Shown in pieces: positions 56,302-64,000 of a stretch of DNA of 64,000 nucleotides; positions within the stretch are counted from its first letter, which is position 1; each line of letters opens with the position of its first letter. Source of the stretch: Actinomadura rudentiformis (GTDB taxonomy: Bacteria > Actinomycetota > Actinomycetes > Streptosporangiales > Streptosporangiaceae); contig NZ_WBMT01000002.1 of the NCBI RefSeq assembly GCF_008923185.1, forward strand, positions 509,813-573,812, read 5' to 3'. The translations under genes were made by a program, and so were the position numbers. Under the pieces are notes generated by a model. It was given only the letters and a program-made list of their open reading frames with translations, made no database searches and was not told the DNA's origin.

Positions 56302-57438
56302 TCAGCTGGAGTTGAGGCCGGTGACGGCGCTCTTCGCGGCTTCCAGAGCGCCGTCGATGGCGGTGGACTCACTCAGCGGAGATCCCTTGTTGGAGCCCGA
56401 GTAGTGGATCGTCACCAGCACGTTGACGACGCGGACGTTGGCGATGGCCTCGCTCGACCCCTGGCTGTCGTTCACGCTGTAGACGACGTAGCCGTCGTCG
56501 CCGATGTCGGTGAGGCGGCGCTTCTCGGTCAGCTCCTGGGCCGCGAGCAGGGCCTTTCCAGACTCGTCCGCGGTGCGCTCGGCCTCGAACGAGGCGCGGG
56601 CGGCGTCGGTCGCGCTCTTGTCGCCCGACGCGGCGATCGCGCGCAGCTCCAGGGTCAGCTGGCGCTTGCGGTCACCGGTGTAGGCGCCCCAGACGCACTG
56701 GTTCTGCCGGTCGTTGCTCTGGTAGTTGTCGGCCTGGGTGCGGTCGGCGTTGGGGGCGAGCCTGCCCGCCAGGTCGTTGCCGACCAGCTGGCACGCGTCG
56801 GGCACGAGCGACCGTTCGCCCGTGGTCTGGGGTGTGTTGTCGGCCGCGCCGCTGTTGGCGACCTCACCGCCGGTGTGCGCGCGGTCCCCCACGCCGGACC
56901 CGCCCATGATCACGAACGCGCCCAGCACGCAGGCCGCGGAGCCGGCCACCACGCCCGCCAGGACGAAGGCCCAGCGGCGGCTCGACTGCTTCTTCCGCAC
57001 GACGCGGTGGCTTCCGCTGCCGGTACGGCGGGAGCCGACGTCGCGCATGGGCCGGGGACCGGTCTCACGCATCGCGCTGGGGCCGGTGTCGCGGATGTAA
57101 CCAGGCCCAGAGCCGTGAACGGAACCAGGCCCAGTGCCGTGGCCAGAACCGGGCCCGGTGCCATAGCCGGAACCCTGGACCGGGCCAGGCCCAGAGCCGT
57201 GAACGGGGCCGGGGCCAGAGCCGTGGACCGGGCCAGAGCCCGAGCCGTGGACGGAGCCGCCGCCGGTGTCGCGGGGGGCGCCGGGACCGGTGTCGCGGAT
57301 GGGGCGGCGGGGGCCGGAATCGCGCGCCGGGTAGCCGCCGCTCCCCGCCGGAGGGCGTGGGCCGAGGCCGACATGGCGGTACGCCCCGCTGTCCGCGCCG
57401 TCGGTGCGGTGATTCCCGCTGCGATGATTCCCACTCAC
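56302..57438 (-). CDS. Membrane-anchored protein with Gly/Pro/Ser repeat head and DUF3558-like domain
   Basis: 378 aa from GTG at 57438 (GGGAG upstream). Residues ~1-145 are low-complexity, rich in Gly, Ser, Pro and His with 8-residue units such as GPGPVHGS; then a basic stretch (RVVRKKQSSRRW), one membrane span (about 157-180) and an extracytoplasmic domain. Cys pair in PDACQLVG and QNQCVWGAY resembles DUF3558 proteins. Topology: repeats inside, domain outside. It is inserted between tsaE and tsaB, which are usually adjacent. Start could lie up to 24 codons further upstream. Confidence 0.68.
   Translation of the reverse strand: MSGNHRSGNHRTDGADSGAYRHVGLGPRPPAGSGGYPARDSGPRRPIRDTGPGAPRDTGGGSVHGSGSGPVHGSGPGPVHGSGPGPVQGSGYGTGPGSGHGTGPGSVHGSGPGYIRDTGPSAMRETGPRPMRDVGSRRTGSGSHRVVRKKQSSRRWAFVLAGVVAGSAACVLGAFVIMGGSGVGDRAHTGGEVANSGAADNTPQTTGERSLVPDACQLVGNDLAGRLAPNADRTQADNYQSNDRQNQCVWGAYTGDRKRQLTLELRAIAASGDKSATDAARASFEAERTADESGKALLAAQELTEKRRLTDIGDDGYVVYSVNDSQGSSEAIANVRVVNVLVTIHYSGSNKGSPLSESTAIDGALEAAKSAVTGLNSS
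57107..57256 (-). repeat. In-frame Gly/Pro/Ser/His-coding tandem repeats
   Basis: Imperfect ~24-bp units (encoding GPGPVHGS variants) fill the N-terminal head of the gene. The varying third bases suggest old expansion rather than recent slippage. Confidence 0.75.
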
Positions 57439-57579
57439 CGGTCCCACTCCCGCCCGAGGAAAGGTGCTATGTCGCGAAGGTGTGGTTCGTTCCGGCAAAG
57501 AGTACGACATATGACCGTAAAGTTGCCCGGTCCCACTTACGGAAAATCGCGAGTGTTTCTCAGATCGCGCCAGGCCACA

Positions 57580-58056
57580 TCAGGCCAGATCGTCGCGCAG
57601 GTCGGACCATCGCGCGCCGACACCGGTGATGGTCACCGACCGTTCCTCGGGCCCCTCGTCACGCCCGCGAGAAATGATCACTTCTAGTCGATCTTCGGTC
57701 AGGCCTTCCGCCAGACCCTCGCCCCATTCCACGATCGTGACCGACTCCGCCACCGACGCGTCCAGGTCGAGATCGTCGAGCTCGGCGAAACCCCCCAGCC
57801 GGTAGGCGTCCACATGCACCAGCGGCGGCCCGCCGCACAGCGAGGGATGCACCCGCGCGATCACGAACGTCGGCGAGGTGATCGGCCCGCGCACCTTGAG
57901 CCCCTCCCCGATCCCCTGCGTGAGCGTCGTCTTGCCGGCGCCGAGGTCGCCGGTGAGCACCAGCAGGTCCCCGGCCCGCACCAGCCCGGCCAGCCGGAGC
58001 CCCAGGTCCCGCATGTCCTCGGCGGTGGGCACGATCAGGTTCACAGCCTCACTCAC
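57580..58056 (-). CDS. tsaE: tRNA t6A synthesis ATPase TsaE
   Basis: 158 aa ATPase. P-loop TGDLGAGKTTLTQGI (about 36-50), SPTFVIARVHP and VHVDAYRL with the Walker B-like Asp. GTG start overlaps the hydrolase stop (GTGA). It drives the TsaB-TsaD cycle. Confidence 0.94.
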   Translation of the reverse strand: MSEAVNLIVPTAEDMRDLGLRLAGLVRAGDLLVLTGDLGAGKTTLTQGIGEGLKVRGPITSPTFVIARVHPSLCGGPPLVHVDAYRLGGFAELDDLDLDASVAESVTIVEWGEGLAEGLTEDRLEVIISRGRDEGPEERSVTITGVGARWSDLRDDLA

Positions 58057-59135
58057 GCGGTGCGCTCCTCGCGACGGGGCAGGACTCGTTCGACCAGACG
58101 GCGCAGGCCACCGGTGACCACGCCCGGGTATTCGAGCGGCAGGACGTGGCCGGCGTCGCCGACCTCGACCAGCTCCGCGTCGGGATGGAGCTCGGCGATG
58201 CGGCGGCCGTGCTCGGGCGGCGTCAGCCGGTCCGCGCCACCGACCAGGACGAGCGCGGGGATCTTGGAGATCGTCTCCATGGCGGCCGCCTTGTCGTGGG
58301 AGACCAGCGACGGGTAGAACTCCGCGATCACGTCGATCGGGGTCGTTCTGATCATCTGCTCGAGGAAGTCCACCACGGTCGGGCTGACGTGCTTGTCGGC
58401 GAACGCCATCCGGCGGGTGACCATGAAGGCGATGTCCGACCCGTACACCCGCGCCCGGTCCACGATCGCCGCGCGGCGGCCGAGGCCGCGCAGGGTGCCC
58501 GAGGCCAGCGGCCGGATCACCTTGGCCAGCACGAGCGGCAGGCCGAGCGTCAGCTCGGCGAGCTCGCCGGAGGAGGTGTTGACCAGCGCCACGGCCTTGA
58601 TCTGGCTCCCGAACAGCTTCGGACGGGCCGCCGCCAACGCCATGATCGACATGCCGCCCATGGAATGGCCGACGAGCACGACGGGCTCGTTCGGGCGGAC
58701 GGTCGCGCGCAGCACCGCGTGCAGGTCGGCGCCGGTCTGGTCGATCGTGGCGTGCGTGGGCTTGCTGCGCCCCGAGCGGCCGTGACTGCGCTGGTCCCAG
58801 AAGACCATCCGCAGCTTCGTGCCCTTCGCCGCCAGATCGCGCCGCTGGTAATGCCAGGAGTCCTGGTTGAGCGTGTAGCCGTGGCAGAACACCACGGTCA
58901 GCGGTGCGTCGTCCGGGCCGTCGATCTCGACGTGCAGCGGCAGGCCGTCGTCGGCCAGCACCGTCAGCTCCCGGCCGCGCAACTCGCCGAACGGCTCACC
59001 CGCGTCCGGGTCAGGACGCAGCCGGACGCGGCCGACCGCCAGCTGCCGCAGCCCGACCGCGGCGCCCACACCGGCCGCGCCGATGCCCGCCACGGCGCCG
59101 GCGACGCCGATCCTGCGCTTGTTCCTGCTGTCCAT
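58053..59135 (-). CDS. Alpha/beta hydrolase with N-terminal hydrophobic segment
   Basis: 360 aa. An N-terminal hydrophobic Gly/Ala-rich stretch (about 9-33: [19 protein letters not shown]) suggests membrane anchoring or export. Then an alpha/beta hydrolase fold: CHGYTLNQDSW (oxyanion), nucleophile elbow GHSMGG, Asp in GGADRLTPP, and His in GDAGHVLPLE. Substrate unknown. It sits between alr and tsaE, as in many actinomycetes. Confidence 0.86.
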   Translation of the reverse strand: MDSRNKRRIGVAGAVAGIGAAGVGAAVGLRQLAVGRVRLRPDPDAGEPFGELRGRELTVLADDGLPLHVEIDGPDDAPLTVVFCHGYTLNQDSWHYQRRDLAAKGTKLRMVFWDQRSHGRSGRSKPTHATIDQTGADLHAVLRATVRPNEPVVLVGHSMGGMSIMALAAARPKLFGSQIKAVALVNTSSGELAELTLGLPLVLAKVIRPLASGTLRGLGRRAAIVDRARVYGSDIAFMVTRRMAFADKHVSPTVVDFLEQMIRTTPIDVIAEFYPSLVSHDKAAAMETISKIPALVLVGGADRLTPPEHGRRIAELHPDAELVEVGDAGHVLPLEYPGVVTGGLRRLVERVLPRREERTA

Positions 59136-59150
59136 TTTCTGCCCTGCCTC

Positions 59151-60290
59151 TTACGGTGCGCCTTGCGATGCGCCGTCCTCGTACACCCGGGGCACCCGCG
59201 TCCCGATGCGGGTGACGATCTCATACGAGATCGTGCCGAGCGTGTCCGCCCACTCCTGTGCGGTGGGCTCGCCCCGGTCCCCCGGGCCGAACAAGATGAT
59301 CTCGTCCCCGGCGGACAGCGTGTCGTCCCCCAGGTCGATGACGAACTGGTCCATGCAGACCCGCCCGGCGATCCGGCGACGGCGGCCGCCCGCGAACACC
59401 TCCAGCAGGTTGGAGCCGTGCCGGGGGATCCCGTCGCCGTAACCGGCCGGTACCAGCGCGAGGTTGGTCTCCCGGTCGGTGACGTAGGTGTGGCCGTACG
59501 AGACGCCGCTGCCCGCCGGAGCCCGCTTCACCACGGCCGTGTCGGCGGTGAGCGTCATGGCCGGCCGCAACCCGAACGTACCGAGCGCCGGCACGGGCGT
59601 CAGCCCGTACATGGCGATGCCCGGCCGCACAAGATCAAAACGGGCCTCCGGCAATGTCAGGATGGCGGCCGAGTTGGACAGATGCCTGACCTCCGGCCGG
59701 ATCCCCGCCTTCTCGGCGTGCTCGACGAGCTCCTTGAAGACCTCGATCTGGCTCGCGATCGAGGGATGCCCGGGGTCGTCCGCGCAGGCGAAGTGCGAGT
59801 GGAGCCCCACGACCCGCAGGTGCCCCGCGGCCTCGGCCTTGAGCGCGGCGTCCACGAGCGCGGCCCAGTCCGCCGGGGTCGAACCGCCGCGGCCCATCCC
59901 GGTGTCGGCCTCGAGCTGCAGCCTCGCGGGCCTCCCGGCGCGTTCGGCCGCCGCGGCGATCTCCTCGACCAGCGAGGGCGTGCCCGCGGTCAGATCGACG
60001 TCCAGCGCGATCGCCTCGTCGTACGGCTCGCCAGGCACCCCCAGGCAGACCAGCGTCCGTACCCCGGTGACCCCTGCCCGCCGCAGCTCCAGCGCCTCAG
60101 CGAGCTTGGCGACCCCCAGCCAGGTGGCTCCGCCCGCCAGCGCCGCACGGGCGGTGGGCACCAGCCCGTGGCCGTACGCCTCCGCCTTGACCATGGCCAT
60201 GACCTCGGCGCCGCCTGCCCGTTCCCGCAGCAGCGAGACGTTGTGGCTGATGGCGGCGAGATCGATGCGCGCCTGCGCTGGACTCCTCAT
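59151..60290 (-). CDS. alr: Alanine racemase
   Basis: 379 aa PLP enzyme making D-alanine for peptidoglycan. PLP Lys in AMVKAEAYGHG (near residue 33), catalytic Tyr in GVSYGHTYV, and C-terminal beta domain with MDQFVIDLGD. ATG at 60290 is preferred; a GTG two codons earlier is possible. The 126-bp gap to nnr is the largest between adjacent genes of this group apart from those around the DUF3558-like gene. Confidence 0.94.
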   Translation of the reverse strand: MRSPAQARIDLAAISHNVSLLRERAGGAEVMAMVKAEAYGHGLVPTARAALAGGATWLGVAKLAEALELRRAGVTGVRTLVCLGVPGEPYDEAIALDVDLTAGTPSLVEEIAAAAERAGRPARLQLEADTGMGRGGSTPADWAALVDAALKAEAAGHLRVVGLHSHFACADDPGHPSIASQIEVFKELVEHAEKAGIRPEVRHLSNSAAILTLPEARFDLVRPGIAMYGLTPVPALGTFGLRPAMTLTADTAVVKRAPAGSGVSYGHTYVTDRETNLALVPAGYGDGIPRHGSNLLEVFAGGRRRRIAGRVCMDQFVIDLGDDTLSAGDEIILFGPGDRGEPTAQEWADTLGTISYEIVTRIGTRVPRVYEDGASQGAP

Positions 60291-60416
60291 AGTTACCCAG
60301 TGTGCCGGTCCACAGACAGTGGATGGGCTGCATTCCCCCGCTGCCCCGACCACACGATCCCCGTGAACGCCTATGACGTTCCTTACCCACTTGGACGCAA
60401 TCGCCCGCTGGAGGGT

Positions 60417-61850
60417 TCATTCGGCCAGGCTTCGGAAGGCGTCGGGAAGCGCGGAGACGACATCGAACGCGCTGATCGGCGCTCCGTCCGAGGAGAGCCG
60501 CGCGGCCAGCCCGTGCAGGTAGGCCCCTGCCGCCGCCGCGTCCAGCGCCTGCATCCCGCCCGCCAGCAACGCCCCGATCAGCCCGGACAGCACGTCCCCG
60601 GTCCCCGCCGTGGCGAGCCGCGGCGTGCCCGTCGGATTGACCCGTACCGGACGGTCCTCCTCGGCGACCAGAGTCGTCGATCCCTTCAGCAGCACGATCG
60701 CGGACAGCTCCGCCGCCGCCCGCCGGACATGCTCCAGCCGCCGCGCCTCGATGATCTCCCGCTCCACATCGAGCAGCCGGGACAACTCCCCGGCATGAGG
60801 CGTGAGGACGGTCGGCGCCTCCCGCCGCAGCAGATCCCGTCGCCGCGCCAGGATCGTCAGCCCGTCCGCGTCCACCAGCACGGGCAGATCGGTGCTCAGC
60901 GCCGCCTCGACCAGCGCCTCACCGTCCGCGCCGGTCCCCAGCCCCGGCCCCACCACCCAGGCCTGCACCCGCCCGACCTGGTCCACGCCGTCCCGGGGCC
61001 GGATCACCGCCGTCACGACCTCGGGCCACCGATGCCGCACCACCTCCACGGCGTGCGGCACGGACGCGAACCGGACCATCCCCGCGCCCCCGCGCACCGC
61101 CCCGCCCACGCTCAGCACCGCGGCACCGGTGAACTCATCGCTGCCGGCCAAGATCCCGACCACGCCCCGGCGGTACTTGTCGGACTCCGGCCCCGGCTCG
61201 GGCGGCGCGATGTCCACCGGCCAGGCCGCGACGACATCCGGATCAGGCAGATCCAGCCCGATATCGACAAGCTCCACGACTCCGCAGAACGCCGCCCCCG
61301 GATCGATCAACAATCCGGGCTTGTGGGTCCCGAACGTGACGGTCACATCCGCCCGTACGGCGACGCCCTCCACCCGTCCGCTGCTGGCGTCGACCCCGCT
61401 GGGCACATCGCAGGCCACGACCATCCCGTTGGCCTCCGAGGCCCGCCGCGCCAATTCCGCGTACGGCTCCCGCAGTCCCCCGGTCCCACCGATCCCGGTC
61501 AACCCGTCAACGACGAGATCGGCATCTTCGATCCCGGCGTCCTCCGCCAGCCGCCCACCCGCTCCCCGCAACGCGGCCAGCCCCGCCTCATGGATCTTCG
61601 AACCGGCCGCCACACCGGTCACCCGGGCGCCCCGCCGAGCCAGCAATGCCCCGGCGTACAGAGCGTCGCCCCCGTTGTCCCCGCCCCCCACGAGCAGGAC
61701 GACATCCGCCCCGTACACCCGCGGCAGCAACCCGGCGCAGACGGCAGCCAGCCCCGCCGCCGCCCGCTGCATCAGCGTGCCCTCCGGCAGCCGCGCCATC
61801 AGCGCCTGCTCGGCCGCGCGTACCTTGCCGACCTCGTGCGCGTACCTCAT
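60417..61850 (-). CDS. nnr: Bifunctional NAD(P)H-hydrate epimerase/dehydratase
   Basis: 477 aa fusion. N-terminal YjeF_N epimerase (about 1-210: [25 protein letters not shown]) and C-terminal carbohydrate-kinase-like ADP-dependent dehydratase ([17 protein letters not shown], about 425-441). Repairs damaged NAD(P)HX. ATG at 61850 overlaps the acpS stop and follows GGGGAG. Confidence 0.95.
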   Translation of the reverse strand: MRYAHEVGKVRAAEQALMARLPEGTLMQRAAAGLAAVCAGLLPRVYGADVVLLVGGGDNGGDALYAGALLARRGARVTGVAAGSKIHEAGLAALRGAGGRLAEDAGIEDADLVVDGLTGIGGTGGLREPYAELARRASEANGMVVACDVPSGVDASSGRVEGVAVRADVTVTFGTHKPGLLIDPGAAFCGVVELVDIGLDLPDPDVVAAWPVDIAPPEPGPESDKYRRGVVGILAGSDEFTGAAVLSVGGAVRGGAGMVRFASVPHAVEVVRHRWPEVVTAVIRPRDGVDQVGRVQAWVVGPGLGTGADGEALVEAALSTDLPVLVDADGLTILARRRDLLRREAPTVLTPHAGELSRLLDVEREIIEARRLEHVRRAAAELSAIVLLKGSTTLVAEEDRPVRVNPTGTPRLATAGTGDVLSGLIGALLAGGMQALDAAAAGAYLHGLAARLSSDGAPISAFDVVSALPDAFRSLAE

Positions 61851-62206
61851 CCACACTCCCCTTCAGCGATCACGACCGCCGTGGCGATGCCCCCGTCGTG
61901 GCTGAGCGAGATATGCCACCGCGCCACCCCACGCTCAGCCGCGGCCGCCGCCACCGTCCCGGCCACATGCAGCGTGGGCCTCCCGCTGTCCTCCCGCCGC
62001 ACCTCCGCGTCGGTCCACAAGAGCCCGCGCGGCGCGCCCAGTGCCTTGGCCAGCGCCTCCTTGGCCGCGAACCGGGCCGCCAGCGACCGCCCCGGCAACC
62101 CCCGCTCCCCCTCGGTGAAGAGCCGCGTCAACAACCCCGGCGTCCGCTCCAGCGACCGCTCGAACCGAGCGATGTCCACCACATCGATCCCCACACCCAC
62201 GATCAC
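61847..62206 (-). CDS. acpS: Holo-[acyl-carrier-protein] synthase
   Basis: 119 aa phosphopantetheinyl transferase activating ACPs. [14 protein letters not shown] (Mg Asp) and [13 protein letters not shown] are conserved, and [11 protein letters not shown] ends the fold. Starts at GTG 62206 by family length; GTGs at 62200 and 62215 are possible. It can activate the ACP of the lux-type operon 49 kb away. Confidence 0.93.
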   Translation of the reverse strand: MIVGVGIDVVDIARFERSLERTPGLLTRLFTEGERGLPGRSLAARFAAKEALAKALGAPRGLLWTDAEVRREDSGRPTLHVAGTVAAAAAERGVARWHISLSHDGGIATAVVIAEGECG

Positions 62207-62230
62207 GAACCCCACCCTGCCACGCGAGCC

Positions 62231-63100
62231 TCAACCCGCCCATCGCTCCGCGTTGACCCGATGGATGAATTCGATCGATTGCTGCGCATCGAGGCTGCGT
62301 TCGACCAACCACTGGAACTCGCGCCGATATTCGTGAGCCAGGGTCTCGTCCTGGATCTGGCTGGATGTCCGGCTCTCTATGTGGACCATCGCCGGGAATT
62401 GGACCTCATACGCGGGGGCGTATTCCAGGAGGATGAACGTGCTCAAGCCTGCACCGTGATCCGCGTCCAGAGGCAGGACCAAGAGATCAACATTGGGCAA
62501 CGCAGCCAATTCCACCAGCCGTTCCAATTGCTGACGCATAACGCCGTTGTCACCCACACGGCGCAGTAGGACGGCTTCGTCGAGCACGACGGTCAGCGGC
62601 AGCGAACGCGGCGGCTCGATCAGCTGCTGGCGCCGGAGGCGGACCTGCACGTAGCGCTCGATGGCTGCGGGTGGGCGCGGCATGACTTCGTCCCAGCCGA
62701 GAATGAGGCGACGGGCATAGCCCTCGGTCTGCAGGAGACCGTTGACGACCTGGCTCTCGAACGCCAGCACCGAGTCGGCTTCGTCCTCCAGCGCGATGTA
62801 CGCGGCCTGGTCGTCTCGCAGTTCCGGATAGTCGCCCCACCAGCCCTTTTTGCTCGCTGCCTCCGCCAGTGCGAGCAACTCCCCACGGATCCGCTCCGTC
62901 GCCCCGTACAGCTTGAGCATGCGCTTGAGGTCGGACTCCCGGACCCCGATGCGCGCCGTCTCGATGCGGCTCACCTTGGAGGCCGACCAGCCCAGCCGCC
63001 ATCCGACGTCATCCGTGCTCAACTCGACTTCCTCGCGGAGTCGTCGCAAGGCAACGCCCAGCCGCCGCTGACGAACGGTCGAAGCTCGCGCCGTGGGCAT
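62231..63100 (-). CDS. XRE-family regulator with DUF5753 (Scr1 type)
   Basis: 289 aa. HTH_31-type DNA-binding domain (about 10-65: LGVALRRLREEVELSTDDV ... SASKVSRIE) followed by a DUF5753 domain (about 95-280). ATG at 63100 has GGAG in place; ATG 63112 also fits. Such regulators usually come with a small DUF397 partner; none is present on either side, so this copy is an orphan. It is divergent from the cyclase-like gene across palindromes which may be its own operators. Confidence 0.88.
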   Translation of the reverse strand: MPTARASTVRQRRLGVALRRLREEVELSTDDVGWRLGWSASKVSRIETARIGVRESDLKRMLKLYGATERIRGELLALAEAASKKGWWGDYPELRDDQAAYIALEDEADSVLAFESQVVNGLLQTEGYARRLILGWDEVMPRPPAAIERYVQVRLRRQQLIEPPRSLPLTVVLDEAVLLRRVGDNGVMRQQLERLVELAALPNVDLLVLPLDADHGAGLSTFILLEYAPAYEVQFPAMVHIESRTSSQIQDETLAHEYRREFQWLVERSLDAQQSIEFIHRVNAERWAG

Positions 63101-63191
63101 CCCGGACTCCATGGAGATCCGGCCGACAATGGACGCCGGCCACCGGTTGTCGACTTGTCTGGTCGTATGGAATCTGTTGAGTCGTCTTACT

Positions 63192-63216
63192 CTGCAACTG
63201 ACGCTGCACGTTGCAG
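63192..63216. promoter_or_regulatory. Inverted repeat CTGCAAC-N11-GTTGCAG
   Basis: Outer arms pair over 7 bp, and nested in the right part is the 13-bp palindrome CTGCACGTTGCAG (63204-63216). It lies about 90 bp before the XRE gene start. Confidence 0.55.
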
Positions 63217-63329
63217 TCTTTAGATTATGCCACCACCAGCGGTACGTGTGAGTCCTTGGAGACGTGGACTTCAAGACCGAATGTAACCGTCGAGATAGGT
63301 TCTGCTGGACCCGTTGACTGCATGAGGCC

Positions 63330-63342
63330 GTGCATGTTGCAC
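63330..63342. promoter_or_regulatory. Palindrome GTGCATGTTGCAC
   Basis: 13-bp palindrome sharing the TGCA...TGCA core with the site at 63204-63216. It overlaps a possible TTGCAC -35 (63337-63342) located 19 bp before TATAAG (63362), the best promoter candidate for the cyclase-like gene. Confidence 0.5.
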
Positions 63343-63546
63343 GACCGCGTTTTATGAGGCATATAAGACAGTAAGGGGAGTACGGACGTCCTGGAAACTC
63401 CGGGACGCATCACGCGAGCGGTGCCCGCGTACAGCAACGAGGCGGTTACCGGGCCACGCCACGACTGTGGCGATGACCTCCACCTGTGGCGACCTTCTTC
63501 AACCGGGGACGGGCCGGGATCCGACCGGCCGATTGAGAGGGACACC

Positions 63547-64000
63547 TTGAGCGGCAGCCTTCGCGGGCCCCTTCACCGCAGCATTCTGGCACTGGACCTC
63601 GAACGTTCGTCCGCCCGGAACAACCTCATCAAGGTGGAGCAGCGCCGCGAGCTCTACCACGTACTTCGAGAGGCGATGAGGGCTGCCGGCATCGACGAAC
63701 ATTATTGCGAACCGATCGCGGACCGTGGCGATGGTGTGCTCGTTCTCGTGCACCCGGTCGACGAAGTCCCGAAGTCGCGGCTCCTTGTGCCGCTGATCCC
63801 CGAATTGACGAGATTGCTTGTCGATTACAATGACGCACTGCCCGTAGCGGAACGTGCGCTTCGCCAGTTGAGGATGCGCGCGGTGGTCCACGCCGGTGAT
63901 CTCCTCTGTGACGATCACGGCCTTTTCGGCACCGAACTGGACGCGGCCATCCGACTTCTGGACTCCGACGTGGTCCGAGAACTCCTGCGGGAGACCACGA
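63547..64000 (+). CDS. Class III nucleotidyl cyclase-like protein (partial, runs off the window)
   Basis: First 151 codons of a gene open to the window end. Starts at TTG 63547, 6 bp after GAGAGG; the protein begins MSGSLRGPLHRSILALDLER. A class III cyclase-like pattern is visible: first metal Asp in LALDLERSS (about 17), then RGDGVLVLVHP with the second metal Asp (about 61), and AVVHAGDLL ... FGTELDAAIRLLDS as the later core. Related actinobacterial proteins are annotated as cyclase-domain or hypothetical proteins; enzymatic activity is not established. The nearest upstream gene is the divergent XRE regulator. Confidence 0.72.
   Translation, partial: MSGSLRGPLHRSILALDLERSSARNNLIKVEQRRELYHVLREAMRAAGIDEHYCEPIADRGDGVLVLVHPVDEVPKSRLLVPLIPELTRLLVDYNDALPVAERALRQLRMRAVVHAGDLLCDDHGLFGTELDAAIRLLDSDVVRELLRETT

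Larger units (their letters stand above)
63101..63546. other. AT-richer divergent regulatory region
   Basis: About 445 bp with several low-GC stretches. It holds two palindromic sites with a TGCA-GTTGCA theme (63192-63216, 63330-63342), a TATAAG hexamer at 63362-63367 and two CTGTGGCGA copies near 63465 and 63485. No protein gene convinces on either strand. Confidence 0.55.

Noticed and set aside
57107..57256. CRISPR-like repeat array
   Set aside because: Coding repeat for a low-complexity peptide; no unique spacers.
58146..62336. A 1396-codon open frame on the plus strand opposite the hydrolase-alr-nnr-acpS genes
   Set aside because: It is the antisense shadow of four well-recognised genes; its product is Arg/Gln/His/Pro-rich without a domain. 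High GC at third positions keeps such frames open.
63225..63545. Small minus-strand gene between the XRE regulator and the cyclase-like gene
   Set aside because: No DUF397-type motif or ribosome site, and it runs through promoter-like AT-rich palindromic DNA.

Overview
The window is a piece of a high-GC actinobacterial chromosome. Evidence for this: strong G/C bias at third codon positions, frequent GTG/TTG starts, chains of 4-base ATGA/GTGA overlaps, a His-tailed GroEL next to GroES behind a CIRCE operator, a SigD/anti-SigD pair, an Scr1-type XRE/DUF5753 regulator, and a teichoic-acid type wall-polymer locus. The order choD-like oxidase, guaB3, guaB, DUF5319, anti-SigD, sigD, groEL, groES, tsaD, rimI, tsaB, tsaE, alr resembles the Mycobacterium tuberculosis Rv3409c-Rv3423c neighbourhood as I remember it. 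Filamentous actinomycetes (Streptosporangiales/Thermomonosporaceae type) are my best guess, but the genus cannot be fixed by reading alone. The first ~80 bases are poly-C/poly-G rich and look like a contig end or sequencing artefact.

Layout. 1-11.3 kb is a mixed metabolic region: a cysteine-dioxygenase-like cupin, a Tat-exported PhoD phosphatase, a form II coxS-coxL-coxM molybdo-hydroxylase operon followed by a membrane-anchored coxG, a SAM methyltransferase, a strongly diverged IspH paralogue, exonuclease III, a STAS anti-anti-sigma protein and a peptidoglycan-binding-domain protein.

11.5-30.9 kb is a cell-surface glycan island. All six steps to CMP-pseudaminic acid are recognisable (PseB, PseC, PseH, PseG, PseI and an SpsF-type PseF). 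Between them sits a tightly overlapping operon of an acyl carrier protein, a ketoreductase, an AMP-ligase (probably starting at CTG), LuxE, LuxC, a capsule-type glycosyltransferase and an unknown protein. There is no luciferase. On the far side, a minus-strand operon encodes an unknown beta-rich protein, a GT4 glycosyltransferase, a CDP-alcohol phosphatidyltransferase and a large GT2/TagF-like glycerophosphotransferase. Inference: the island makes a pseudaminic-acid-containing wall polymer (teichulosonic/teichoic acid type) carrying an acyl-derived decoration made through an aldehyde. This is the most interesting candidate for an undescribed system here.

31-46.9 kb: guaA, a secreted M43 metalloprotease, an AlkD-like protein, a GMC (cholesterol-oxidase-like) oxidoreductase with an aldehyde dehydrogenase, an SDR, a TetR regulator, glpD, guaB3, guaB, a DUF5319 gene, and the SigD/anti-SigD pair. 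47-53.9 kb: groEL/groES with promoter and CIRCE, a THUMP-like methyltransferase, a zinc-ribbon microprotein, a large repetitive coiled-coil protein and an APH-type kinase. 54-62.2 kb: one long minus-strand run acpS-nnr-alr-hydrolase-tsaE-[DUF3558-like repeat protein]-tsaB-rimI-tsaD, combining cofactor repair, D-Ala synthesis and the t6A tRNA modification set. 62.2-64 kb: an orphan XRE/DUF5753 regulator diverging, across palindromic DNA, from a class III cyclase-like gene that is cut off by the window end.

No rRNA, tRNA, CRISPR array, transposase, integrase or attachment site was recognised. Short 15-19 bp tandem duplications recur at gene ends and in promoter regions.
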